From assembly GCA_022825855.1 (NCBI GenBank), contig JAJDWB010000019.1, positions 186,001-250,000 on the forward strand: a DNA stretch of 64,000 nucleotides, given 5' to 3'. Below the pieces are notes generated by a model. That model was not told the DNA's origin. It saw nothing but the letters and a program-made list of their open reading frames with translations, and did not search any database. A program made the translations under genes and the position numbers. Source of the stretch: Dehalococcoidia bacterium (GTDB lineage Bacteria; Chloroflexota; Dehalococcoidia; Bin125). Below are positions 1-8,538 of the stretch, piece after piece. Numbering within the stretch: the first letter of the stretch is position 1; each line of letters starts with the position of its first letter.

Positions 1-1533
1 CTCGATCTCTTGGTGGTAGCCGGCATCGATGAGCATCTGCTCAAGCTGCTTCGTCCCGCTCATCACGACCTGCGGGTGAGTCTCCGATAGTTGAACGCCA
101 TCCGAACCAACACAGGCCTTGATCGCGTTGAGGCCGTCTGAGTCATTATCCACGAATGCGATCCAGGGAATCTCGCCAAGATCTTCCAACGCCTCAAGGA
201 CTTTTCTCAGCCACTCCTTGGACTGGCCTTGCATATCGAGGAGTGTCACTCCCAGGCCACTCACGTCACGGCCCAGTAGAGGATCGAGCAGAATCGGAAT
301 CGTGGCCCGCTCGGCGGTGCCGTCTACGAGTATCACAAGTCTCGCGAAGAACAGCTCTCCTAAGGGGCGCGAGATATACCTCCTGAACACAGCGACCTTC
401 CGGACCGTTTCGTGTGTCAAGGTGCCCACTGAGGTTCCTCCGCTGGCTGATCGGATCAACCGTATCGCGTGGAGATCAGCTTCACCAACCAGCACATTGG
501 AGTGCGTGGCGACTAGTGCCTGCCCCGGCAGAGATTGGATCGATCGGTACACGGCCGCTTGTGCCTGTGGGTGCAGGTGGGCCTCTGGCTCCTCCAACAA
601 GGTCACAAGATGCGGGCGGATGCCCTGTTCGACACCGATTCTCAGCTTGCACATCGCGAAGTAGACGCGCAGCGCTGCGAGGCTGCGGCTACCTGATCCT
701 TGAAGGCGCATCGGGAGAGAGGCACTGTCAACCCCGCTTCCAATCACCACATCAACCGAGTGAATCAGGTCTTCCAATTGCTCAGGAAGCGGTCGAATCT
801 CGACCTGCTCAACACTGGATTGGGCACCCCTCATCTCCAGCAGCTCTTCCTCTAGGGTGCTGAGGGTTGAACTCGCCTGCCGCAACGAGCTTCCCAACTC
901 AGCAAGCTGCTCTTCTAGCGCCTCCCGATCCGATACAGAGATCCCAAGCTCGGCGAGAACTTCTCCCCAGTTCGAAGTGCGTCGAGCTAGGTCGGAGGAT
1001 AGATCGCGGGATGCTTCGACCAAGTGTGCCGCCACCAGCTCCATCACCTGCCGGGTCGGGACCAGATTAGATTCCTGCCACTCTCGACCTGCGTCGTCCC
1101 AAGTTAGATACTTCCGGCTCCAGGTAAGGAAAGCCGACTCTCGACTTGGCCGGAGGACCATTCGAATCGAAGTCCATTCGCCCCCGCCTGGGGCGTTCCA
1201 GTAGTTCCCTGCCAGTCGCTGGGCCACGACCTCAGAGAACTCCGTACCGGAAGAGCGGATCACTAGGTCAATAGTCGCCTCGTCGGCGACTGAATCGGAA
1301 GTGCGATGCAAGTCGTCCTGCATCGCCCTACGAAAGCCGCAAGCGGTCGCAACGGCTAGAAGGATGGAGGACTTGCCGGAGTTGTTCTCCCCTACGAGGA
1401 ACGTCGTGCCTCTCTCAAGGGGTATCTGCGCTTCGACGATGCTCCGAAAATTGGCAACTCGAACTTCCTCAATCCAAAGGTCTGCGACTGGCCCAGTCGA
1501 GGTCCCATGCTGCGTTGGCTCGTGGTTTGTCAT
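1..1533 (-). CDS. OLD-family ATP-dependent nuclease (AAA ATPase + TOPRIM), 3' end outside window
   Basis: Translating the minus strand from ATG at 1533 gives 511 residues with no stop before the window edge, so the C terminus is missing. The start MTNHEPTQHG is followed by an SMC/RecF-like N lobe with Walker A (FLVGENNSGKSS, about residues 46-57). Further on come the Walker B/ABC region LLEEPEAHLHPQ and an H-loop VATHSN. The last part is a TOPRIM domain with LVDGTAERATIP and FVDNDSDG. This order is that of OLD family overcoming-lysogenization-defect proteins, which are ATP-driven DNA nucleases; many act in phage defence (Gabija GajA is a member). The usual TOPRIM glutamate (LVEG) reads aspartate here. 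No GajB/UvrD-like partner is visible on the 3' side because the window ends. The ATPase/TOPRIM assignment is firm; a defence role is inferred from the neighbourhood. Confidence 0.88.
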   Translation of the reverse strand, partial: MTNHEPTQHGTSTGPVADLWIEEVRVANFRSIVEAQIPLERGTTFLVGENNSGKSSILLAVATACGFRRAMQDDLHRTSDSVADEATIDLVIRSSGTEFSEVVAQRLAGNYWNAPGGGEWTSIRMVLRPSRESAFLTWSRKYLTWDDAGREWQESNLVPTRQVMELVAAHLVEASRDLSSDLARRTSNWGEVLAELGISVSDREALEEQLAELGSSLRQASSTLSTLEEELLEMRGAQSSVEQVEIRPLPEQLEDLIHSVDVVIGSGVDSASLPMRLQGSGSRSLAALRVYFAMCKLRIGVEQGIRPHLVTLLEEPEAHLHPQAQAAVYRSIQSLPGQALVATHSNVLVGEADLHAIRLIRSASGGTSVGTLTHETVRKVAVFRRYISRPLGELFFARLVILVDGTAERATIPILLDPLLGRDVSGLGVTLLDMQGQSKEWLRKVLEALEDLGEIPWIAFVDNDSDGLNAIKACVGSDGVQLSETHPQVVMSGTKQLEQMLIDAGYHQEIE

Positions 1534-1899
1534 CGCGAGAACTCAACCCTTGGGTATTGCATCAGGCCTTCAAGCGACCTCGGATGCCCGTCAGCCTGTG
1601 GAGCATTTGACCTTCAGCCTACGCCGTTTTGCCGTAGGCACCGACATCAGCGCCAGCAAGCCCAACAGCCTCGTAAACTCCCTTGACTGTCCTGTGAGCA
1701 CGTCTTCTATGCGGACGCGCGACAGTCTTCACTGACGAGCCCTCGTTCTGAATGGCACATGTGAACCACCAACCGACCATCGCCGATTCCTCCGTCACGC
1801 GCGACGAGCGCCGGCTCCCCTGCCAGACTTGCTGGTGGTCAATCCAGTGCACGCCCCTCGATTGATTATCACTGCATGAATGAGGCCCGACGGCAACGA

Positions 1900-2373
1900 T
1901 CAGTCCTTGATGACTGAGAGCGGAGAACTCGGCGCTCTGACGACAGAACGCGGTGGCGGGGGAATTCGGTGGGCGTCGAGCCACTCCTGGCCTGTGATCG
2001 AAACCTGGCCTCTCTGAATCGTCATCGCGTTCATGTCCCGATGTACGGCCACCGTGCCGTACCGAAACGGACGTCCCATCGGGGATTCGTCAGCCAAGCG
2101 AAACACCCGCGAGCAGAGATCGGCCAGATCGCGCGGAATCCGATGAGACTCGTACGCTGTCGCCAGTTCGCTGAAGCGATCCTCGATCTCAATGAGCGCC
2201 GGCTCTGAAGCGAAGCTCGCGACCTCTTTCGCCAAATGCCTGCGCCCCCGGCGCTCCTCAATGGCCCTATGGACTCTGACTCGTAGTCGACCCACGGGAG
2301 CGGTGTTCCAGATGGTGATCACGGCGACGACGATCGCTGCAATGGAGCCCAGGATCGTCAGCACCGTCACCAA
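1900..2373 (-). CDS. Small membrane-anchored protein of unknown function, paralogue of the pseudogene at 8539-9078
   Basis: Starting at GTG 2373 this encodes 157 residues: one N-terminal transmembrane helix (VTVLTILGSIAAIVVAVITI), then a charged, probably helical soluble part and a tail with HRIPPPPRSVV. I do not recognise the family. The second copy 6.5 kb away is clearly homologous along its whole length (TVLTILGS..AAI, SEPAL.E.EDRF, FRLA.ESP.G.PFR, IPPPPR), which supports a real gene. The N terminus looks damaged. Upstream bases 2429-2374 still encode residues matching the other copy (DYAD, then DSTARK), but with an in-frame TGA and a frameshift before the transmembrane helix. Translation from the internal GTG would keep the helix. 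It could be a working short form or a decaying gene. Confidence 0.55.
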   Translation of the reverse strand: MVTVLTILGSIAAIVVAVITIWNTAPVGRLRVRVHRAIEERRGRRHLAKEVASFASEPALIEIEDRFSELATAYESHRIPRDLADLCSRVFRLADESPMGRPFRYGTVAVHRDMNAMTIQRGQVSITGQEWLDAHRIPPPPRSVVRAPSSPLSVIKD

Positions 2374-3048
2374 ACGCCCTTTCTCGCCGTCGAATCAACG
2401 AATTCCCTCTGTCTTCAGTCAGCGTAGTCCCTAGCCGGCTGCGCCCGCGCCGTCTCCTAGCACTAAGTGACGAAGAGCTACTCTTCCAACGCTGGTCCAA
2501 AGCGACGACCATCACCTTCCTGTTGTGCCAGCCGGAGAACCTGCGACTCGGCCGAGCCAGGATCGCTGACCTCTTTGATGTGAAGACCGACGTGCACACC
2601 GGCGCCTCGGAACTGAGCGCAACAACAAGAGAGCAAGGTGCGGCGACACCTATCAGGGCTTGCTCTAATCCAGCTGCGCCCAAAGCAACACTTTCAGTTA
2701 CAGTTGCATCTCGGCTTGCTGCCATTCTCGCCGACCATCGCCTCTTGAACACCGATTGCTCGTTCCGTCGGCTTCTGAGGTGCGTCACCATTCCGCCCTA
2801 ACCATCCATCCGCTTGCATGCACCTCGGCCCCCCAGCAGGTGGCGCGCTTTGGCCATCCAGTTCGCAATTCAGTACATGACGGTCCGAAAAAGTGGGCCG
2901 TCGTGTACCGAACTGCGAGCTTTCGTTTGGGAGTTCGCGCTCTAGCCATTTCTGCCATGCAGACCAAGTCATCTCGGACTTGGAGTCTTGATTCCGCATC
3001 TGCTGTCAAAGAGGGTGGCACCATACGCGAAAGCAAGACTGGGAGCCG
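2374..3048. other. Intergenic region holding a gene fossil and an attachment-site-like inverted repeat
   Basis: I see no convincing gene in these 675 bases; open frames here lack family features. Two things stand out. Positions 2429-2374 (minus strand) are the decayed 5' end of the neighbouring small membrane gene. Positions 2861-2920 form an imperfect inverted repeat whose left arm matches the end of the serine recombinase gene at 35.76 kb. Confidence 0.5.
2861..2920. repeat. Inverted repeat resembling a serine-recombinase attachment site
   Basis: Left arm 2861-2883 and right arm 2898-2920 are inverted copies (19 of 23 positions match) separated by 14 bases (2884-2897). The left arm also matches 35758-35780 at 21 of 23 positions, which is the last part of the large serine recombinase gene next to tRNA-Ile. 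Two symmetric arms around a short centre is how attachment sites of large serine recombinases are built. The right arm would be the inner left-end arm of the island, and the left arm either chromosomal or the end of an earlier tandem insertion. The crossover dinucleotide cannot be read from sequence alone. Confidence 0.55.
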
Positions 3049-4605
3049 TCACGACCTTGTGTTCGTTAGGTGACGGCCTACGTGGCCGATGATCCACTCT
3101 TTCGCATCATCATCCCATTCGAGATAAACGCGAGCGCAGTGCCGGGGATCCCCGGATGTGCCGAAGCGCAAATGGGCTGTCATCGCTCGATGTGAATCGC
3201 CATCGAGAAAACGCCTCTCCTCCCCGAACCGGCCAGAAGTCGTCTGGCTCTCACCCCCAACGTAGTCGACACCTCTCTCCCTCAAGTAGTCAGGGAGGCT
3301 AGATCCTAAGGTTTGACCGGAAGCCAGGATCATGCCCAACTCATTCAGGATCGAAAGCGCTGCGTAGACGCGATCGGGCTGTTCATAGGGCGACTTCTCG
3401 GCTGAAATGAAGGCTGATGGCAAGAGCCGCAGGCGAGGGAAGCGATCGGCGGCCGAAAGAACGACAGCGCCCATTGAGTCGACTTCTTCATCCTCTTCGT
3501 CCACAGCAGAGGAATCTGTTTGCATACTGGTGTCGCGGTAGTTCCGGCGGTGGGTCTCGAGTTCTTCGGCCTGTTCCTGAATTCTCTCGTCGCGAACCTC
3601 GATCTCGAATCGCAATTCTTCGATTGTCTCGTCGCGTCTGCTCAGCGCTGCATCTATGTGCGGAACGATTTCTGGCGGAATCTGGCTGTATGAGGGCAAC
3701 GCTCGAAACTCGGTGTCCAGCTTATGTAGACGGCTGCGTCTGATATCCAGAACCACTTGTTCGATCTCCGACTGACCCGCGTAGCGCGGGAACTGGGTGA
3801 TCAAGACGTGGAGAAGTGTGCCGGACAGGCGTCTGTCCAAGAGCTGAGCATGTTCGAATAGCCATCGACGATGCCTGTATGAAGGATCCTCTGGGCTGCA
3901 GCCGGGCCAGTAGATTCGAACAGCGCCGCCGAAACATGCGAGGTGACGGCCGAGCAGATCTGTCAGTTCCCAGGTTGCCGGCGGTTCAAGGACGGCAACG
4001 GTGGCTAAGCCAGCGAGCCTGTTTTGAAGCACTCTGGAATTCAGGGCCGTCCGACCATCGTCTGTCTGAGATAGCGCGATGATCGGCAGCCTACGCTCGT
4101 GGCTGAGGACCACGTCCTTCACGAACCTGGTCACATTGCTGATAGTCACTTGGGCAGGTACGACGGACAAAGGGTGGCCGTCCAGCTGGCACTCGAATCG
4201 TTCGATTAGGTCGGGGATCAATCGAGGGCGATCCACCGGGTGGCGATCCGGAGTGATTGCCATGCGGCTGTCAATCATCTGCACGTTTGCACGAAATGTG
4301 ACCGACTCGCCCTCGGTGGATGCTTGGCTTGAGACCCGCCAACGGTACTCGCTGTCGTCGCGGTCTGGATGCTCCCACTCAGCGACGAAGTATCCTGCGC
4401 CATCGAGAGCATCGTCTTGGAGGTTTAGAGACTCGCCATTGCCTATCCATTGCCCTGTCCGTTCGGTTGGCATTGGACCTCGGAAGCGGTCTTTGGTCCA
4501 GTCGTGAACCGCTTCACGAACGGAGTCAAGCAATCGGAGACCAGTGAGTTCAGGATTGGCTCTATCGCTCAGAATGGAGAAGCCAATTGTGTAGCGATCG
4601 GCCAT
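3049..4605 (-). CDS. Unrecognised 518-aa protein with central coiled coil and C-terminal IIGHVGRHL motif
   Basis: The start MADRYTIGFSILSD opens a beta-rich N-terminal part. Around residues 165-240 is a segment with VVLSHERRLPIIALS, LAGLATVAVL and GAVRIYWPG, a pattern I associate with uncharacterised proteins of accessory regions. About residues 318-355 are a charged coiled coil (RRDETIEELRFEIEVRDERI), followed by an acidic linker (DEEDEEVD). The C-terminal ~130 residues end in ARVYLEWDDDAKEWIIGHVG and RHL, resembling a small beta domain found at the end of several accessory-region proteins. No signal peptide, transmembrane helix or nuclease motif is evident. It lies 323 bases upstream, in the coding direction, of nothing on its own strand except the small membrane gene, and downstream of the SEC-C nuclease gene, so the two may form a pair. 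Function unknown. Confidence 0.7.
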   Translation of the reverse strand: MADRYTIGFSILSDRANPELTGLRLLDSVREAVHDWTKDRFRGPMPTERTGQWIGNGESLNLQDDALDGAGYFVAEWEHPDRDDSEYRWRVSSQASTEGESVTFRANVQMIDSRMAITPDRHPVDRPRLIPDLIERFECQLDGHPLSVVPAQVTISNVTRFVKDVVLSHERRLPIIALSQTDDGRTALNSRVLQNRLAGLATVAVLEPPATWELTDLLGRHLACFGGAVRIYWPGCSPEDPSYRHRRWLFEHAQLLDRRLSGTLLHVLITQFPRYAGQSEIEQVVLDIRRSRLHKLDTEFRALPSYSQIPPEIVPHIDAALSRRDETIEELRFEIEVRDERIQEQAEELETHRRNYRDTSMQTDSSAVDEEDEEVDSMGAVVLSAADRFPRLRLLPSAFISAEKSPYEQPDRVYAALSILNELGMILASGQTLGSSLPDYLRERGVDYVGGESQTTSGRFGEERRFLDGDSHRAMTAHLRFGTSGDPRHCARVYLEWDDDAKEWIIGHVGRHLTNTRS

Positions 4606-4928
4606 GAACTGCCTCCTTGCGTTTGCGACCGTCCGAAGTGGATAAGACTGGGTCGCAACGCTCGATCCTAGTGCATGACTGACGGCTGAGCGCTCTCTGT
4701 CTCTAGGCTCAGCCAGGGTCCTGAGAATCGATCACTGATCGCTTCCAGTCGTGGAGAATGGGGTAACAGGACAAGGGTTGCGGATCGTGCCTGGCAATGA
4801 CAAGCAATTCGATTCGCGCGTGAAGCCCTGCCGAAGTGGCTCGGCACTGCGCCAGGGCCGTTACTGGACGGGGCCAAGCACCAGCACTTCCACATTCGCC
4901 CATCCAGACAAATGGGACGAACGGATTG
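4606..4928. other. Intergenic gap without identifiable features
   Basis: These 323 bases separate two minus-strand genes. Open frames here are short and overlap each other on both strands. I see no RNA gene or clear terminator. It probably carries the promoter of the 518-aa gene. Confidence 0.4.
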
Positions 4929-7307
4929 TCAGGATTCGCTGGCGAGCCGGAACGCCTGGGTGGCGCCCGGCTCAATCTGGCTGAGGTCCGGTCCGAATCT
5001 CTTCAGGCAACACTTCTTGTACTTCAAGCCGCTCTGGCAAGGGCAAGGATCATTCCGGCCGATTTTGCGTCGAGCCGCACCCGTGGTCTGTTGCCTGCCC
5101 TCGTGATCCATGGAGGCTACTGCTACTCGCTGCTGGCGGAGATGATCAACGTATTGGGCCAAAGCTGAGCGTCGCGACTGGTCGATGCGGTCGAGTCGAA
5201 TCCAGTCCCAATGCACATCGACGAGTCGACCATCTGCATTGGCGACTACTTCGAGAAGCAATCTTCCGGATTCACGGCCCACGATGACCACAGCTTGCGT
5301 GTGTTCTAGCGCCATACCGGGCCTTCGCGCGCCTGTCCATGGAGACCAGCACACGACGGTGATACCCTCTCGCTCGCGTCCGTAGAGCGAAAGTGGAAGT
5401 GGCCTGCGAATCTCCTTCTGCCGCTCGAGCTCATTGCCAATCAGGGAGTCGAACTTAGTCCTGAGATCGCCGCCACTGTCGAGCAGGTAGCTTGCCACAC
5501 GCGCTCGGCCGAGCTGGCCGGAGTTGGCGAGCAAATCCACCAACTCCTCGAACCGAGGAGGCATGTCCTGCCGAAGCGGACCACTGACCTGGCCCCATGG
5601 TGGATGCGGCATGAAGTGCGCATCGACCGTTGCGCGAGCGCCCAGCGCGAATACGGCGTCGAGGTCCCGCCCATCTGCATCGTCTCGCGCGTATGCCCCG
5701 TAGTCGTTGTGACCGAGGTAGAGACCCAAGTGATCGAGTTCGTCGTTGAGCCAGAGTTTCTCGAGGGTTGCTGCCGCCAGACGGGTCTCCAGATAGTGGA
5801 GGAAGATCAAGGGATTGTCGAAGATGTCCGCGCAGAGCCTAAGGTCATTCACCGACACCACCCACGCGGGAGGCAAGTCGTCGCCGATTCCAATGTCGAC
5901 TAGCTGAAGGATCTGTGCGGCGAACTCGGTGAACGGAGACAGCGTGACTGCAACTGGCGATACCCGCCGGTAGTCAGACCTGACAATGGTGCCGATCCGT
6001 TTCCGCGAGCGCCGAGAATTGCCGTCGAGTAGTTCGATCTGGCCATTGGCGTCCAACGTGTCGATGAAGCGCGCGCCTTGTCGCACAGGGCCTTCACCAA
6101 GCTCTCGGGCCGCTTTGATATGACTCTCGAAGTCCACCGCCGGCGAAGCAGGTGAGAAGGCGCCGCTCTTCGACTCGACAACAAGCAGGTGGTCGTCGTA
6201 AACAATGAGCGCGTCAGTTTCCCAGGTCTTGCCGTCGCAGTCCCAATACACGCTGCGCTGGACGCTCGCTCCCGGCAGTAGGGAGCACAGGTATCTCACC
6301 GCAAGATCCTCAGTGAGTTCGGTCTGGATCTCGCGCCAGTCGTTATCTAAATCGGGTCTCCGATGTAGCACTCCCCGCTTCAGGGCAACGGGAAAGCGAT
6401 CTGCCAGGAGATACGGATCAAAGCAGTAGTAGCGTCCATCGAGCCGAACGAAGGGGCGCGAGAAGGTAGGCCATTCGCGAAGCGGCCAACCGCTCATGTC
6501 TCCCATCCCGTAGAAGTCGGAATGCTCCCCCCGAGACCAGCTCAGGTCTTCTAGCAGGTTCTCGGGAAACTGCGCGACTCGGCCAACATCGAAGATTCGC
6601 AAGCCCGCCAATGTCTCGAACACCAACTCAGCATCGTCGTCGAGTCCGAAAGTGGCGACATAGGACTGCAGAGCTTCTTGAGGGGTCGTGATTCCTTCGG
6701 GCAGACCTCCTTCGCCGCCGGAAAGAGCCTGACGAATGCGCTCGAAAGCCTCCTGCATCTCTGCCAATCCGTCGATGGTCGCTCGGTGGATTCGCTGGAG
6801 CCCTGCGATCACCTCTTCGCTCGATATGCCGTAGACCTCATCGAGCATATCTGTGTAGGGCCCCAGCACGTCCTCGTAGTGCGAGTAGAAATGGACCATG
6901 TAGTTGTGCCCACGGGAGCCTAGCCACTGCAGCGACAGGAGGAACTTGAGCCAATCACCACGACCGCGATGTCCCTTGGCGCTCTCCCGTGATTCCGTGA
7001 AGAGGTAGGCCTCGATCTTGGCGAACAACGAATCCACCATGGACACGAGCCGGATCCATTCGTCTTCATCGACCCTCTCTGCCTGGGCAGCCGCGGGAGG
7101 CACCGAGACAATCACGCTCTGCAGGTATTCGACGAGGCGCAAGGCAGAAATCTGATCCTGGCGGATGTCAAGGTCGGTCTCGACTTCCTGAGTCTCGGCG
7201 ACTGCATGCCAGTGCGCTCGCATCAAGAGCTGGTCCGGCGGAAGTCCGGCAACCAGTTCACTGATAGCGCGCACCTGCGAATCGATTTCGGTTCGAATGT
7301 TCTGCAT
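4929..7307 (-). CDS. PD-(D/E)XK nuclease-like protein with C-terminal SEC-C zinc motif
   Basis: I place the start at ATG 7307 (MQNIRTEIDSQ) because AGGAG lies 8 bases upstream; a longer frame reaching 7541 has poor coding character. The product is 792 residues. About residues 340-440 hold VYWDCDGKTWETDALIVYDD and LLVVESKSG, the D..ExK pattern of a NERD/PD-(D/E)XK nuclease fold. The last ~45 residues carry RNDPCPCQSGLKYKKCC, a classic SEC-C metal-binding motif. The N-terminal half is helical. SEC-C is found in SecA and in many stand-alone proteins, where it binds zinc and often contacts ribosomes or nucleic acid. With a nuclease core in a defence-rich region, a nucleic-acid-cleaving defence role is likely but not proven. 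A run of ten G residues lies 65-74 bases before the start. Confidence 0.8.
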   Translation of the reverse strand: MQNIRTEIDSQVRAISELVAGLPPDQLLMRAHWHAVAETQEVETDLDIRQDQISALRLVEYLQSVIVSVPPAAAQAERVDEDEWIRLVSMVDSLFAKIEAYLFTESRESAKGHRGRGDWLKFLLSLQWLGSRGHNYMVHFYSHYEDVLGPYTDMLDEVYGISSEEVIAGLQRIHRATIDGLAEMQEAFERIRQALSGGEGGLPEGITTPQEALQSYVATFGLDDDAELVFETLAGLRIFDVGRVAQFPENLLEDLSWSRGEHSDFYGMGDMSGWPLREWPTFSRPFVRLDGRYYCFDPYLLADRFPVALKRGVLHRRPDLDNDWREIQTELTEDLAVRYLCSLLPGASVQRSVYWDCDGKTWETDALIVYDDHLLVVESKSGAFSPASPAVDFESHIKAARELGEGPVRQGARFIDTLDANGQIELLDGNSRRSRKRIGTIVRSDYRRVSPVAVTLSPFTEFAAQILQLVDIGIGDDLPPAWVVSVNDLRLCADIFDNPLIFLHYLETRLAAATLEKLWLNDELDHLGLYLGHNDYGAYARDDADGRDLDAVFALGARATVDAHFMPHPPWGQVSGPLRQDMPPRFEELVDLLANSGQLGRARVASYLLDSGGDLRTKFDSLIGNELERQKEIRRPLPLSLYGREREGITVVCWSPWTGARRPGMALEHTQAVVIVGRESGRLLLEVVANADGRLVDVHWDWIRLDRIDQSRRSALAQYVDHLRQQRVAVASMDHEGRQQTTGAARRKIGRNDPCPCQSGLKYKKCCLKRFGPDLSQIEPGATQAFRLASES

Positions 7308-7371
7308 GACCACAACTCCTGTTGCGGAAGGGCATCCTGGTGCTCGGCTTCGTGCGCTCGGCGATCCAGAC

Positions 7372-7381
7372 GGGGGGGGGG
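7372..7381. repeat. Homopolymer run of ten G
   Basis: Ten consecutive G on the plus strand (C10 on the coding strand of the SEC-C nuclease gene) lie 65-74 bases upstream of its start. Tracts of this length are prone to slippage and could alter promoter spacing. It could equally be incidental. Confidence 0.6.
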
Positions 7382-7590
7382 CAGACTCTTCCCCATGCGC
7401 GCGTGAGGGCCCATTCAACTTACCCAGATGGGCCCCTGGATGGACGAGGGAACATTGGCTCCTACTGTGGGCGTGTTGACACAGTGAGGACCGCGTCCGT
7501 CCATCGCACGCGCCGGTCGCTGCATCGCGCCTCGCAACCAAACCACCTGGTGGATGCAGGGGCGGCCTGCGACATCGCCCTTGGACTCTT

Positions 7591-8349
7591 TCAGTCAGAG
7601 TCTGTGTGTCGCATCACGAATACCACGAGGGCGAGAATCATGAACCCGGGTGCGACGGCAAAGAAAATGCCGTGCTCCCTGAATGGTCGATCCCATAGGC
7701 CGGTAAGCGCCTCCCAGAACTCTTGTACCAATATCCCGGTCGTCAACCACGTGACGAACAGCGCGCCCAAGACCAGCACCAAGACGATCATGCGGCCGAA
7801 CCTTCCTTGAATCACGGCAGTGAGGATCAGAGCGATTCGCGTCATAAGGTTTGTCGCCAGAACCAAGGGGATGAGTGTGGTCCTTACCGCCCAGGCGCTG
7901 CGGCGACGCCACCAAGAATGGCTGAATCGCTCGGATTCATTACCGAAATCCTGTGCCAGCGCCATGCTGATCAGCGGGCCAACGGACACCTTCAATTCTG
8001 GAAAAACTGGGTCGTCCCTCCAGATCTCGTGTAAGTTGCCAACCTGGACACCCGCGCCGTTCAAGAACGCATCTGCGAGCCCGTTGACGGGGTAGTACAT
8101 CCCGTTCGCAATGGCGAAGACTGCTCCCGGCCCACCGTTGCACAGCTCCACAGAATCGACCGTCAAGGGCCATGCGTCTCCCAAGTCCGATCGGCTCACG
8201 ATTGCAGATCGGGCGTCATCTACTCGCTCCATGTGCGACGAGATCCAGATGGCTCGTCCCAAGATTCTCGCGGCAATCTGATCGAGTACCACCCTTACCT
8301 CCCGATGACATTGCAGAGCCAACCCCTCGATTGGTTTGGCGAGATGCAC
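7591..8349 (-). CDS. Membrane protein with N-terminal DUF2511-like domain
   Basis: The frame encodes 252 residues from ATG 8349. Residues about 58-110 contain DAWPLTVDSVELCNGGPGAV and YYPVNGLADAF, which resembles the DUF2511 (YebY-like) small domain, normally secreted or membrane-linked. The C-terminal half has three probable transmembrane helices (about TTLIPLVLATNLMTRIALIL, MIVLVLVLGALFVTWLTTGI and FFAVAPGFMILALVVFVM). No signal peptide precedes the domain. The true start may be one of several downstream codons. It ends 283 bases before the SEC-C nuclease start on the same strand. Function unknown; the domain assignment is from memory of the pattern and should be checked by profile search. 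Confidence 0.6.
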   Translation of the reverse strand: MHLAKPIEGLALQCHREVRVVLDQIAARILGRAIWISSHMERVDDARSAIVSRSDLGDAWPLTVDSVELCNGGPGAVFAIANGMYYPVNGLADAFLNGAGVQVGNLHEIWRDDPVFPELKVSVGPLISMALAQDFGNESERFSHSWWRRRSAWAVRTTLIPLVLATNLMTRIALILTAVIQGRFGRMIVLVLVLGALFVTWLTTGILVQEFWEALTGLWDRPFREHGIFFAVAPGFMILALVVFVMRHTDSD

Positions 8350-8538
8350 CGATCCACGCTAGAGCCCGTCCGGGTCCTTAGCATCCGGCGACGGCAGTTG
8401 TCCGCTGCGAGAGAAGGACTTCAATTGGCAACAGGTTGACTACGGCGTTGCAGTGGCGACAATCGAGAAGTCCCTCGCCAAGCCACTGCAGCCTGCGCTG
8501 CGACGACCTCTGGTGGTGACACGGTCCCAATGCCTTCC

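Noticed and set aside
1619-1984. 121-codon minus-strand frame between the OLD gene and the small membrane gene
   Set aside because: It overlaps the membrane gene's 3' end in another frame and shows no family features. A stem at about 1618-1640 (GCCTACG/CGTAGGC) was noted but has no T tract to call a terminator.
2267-2791. 174-codon minus-strand frame upstream of the small membrane gene
   Set aside because: Ser/Arg-rich, no domain, and it overlaps the membrane gene in another frame; the preserved fossil of that gene explains part of the same DNA.
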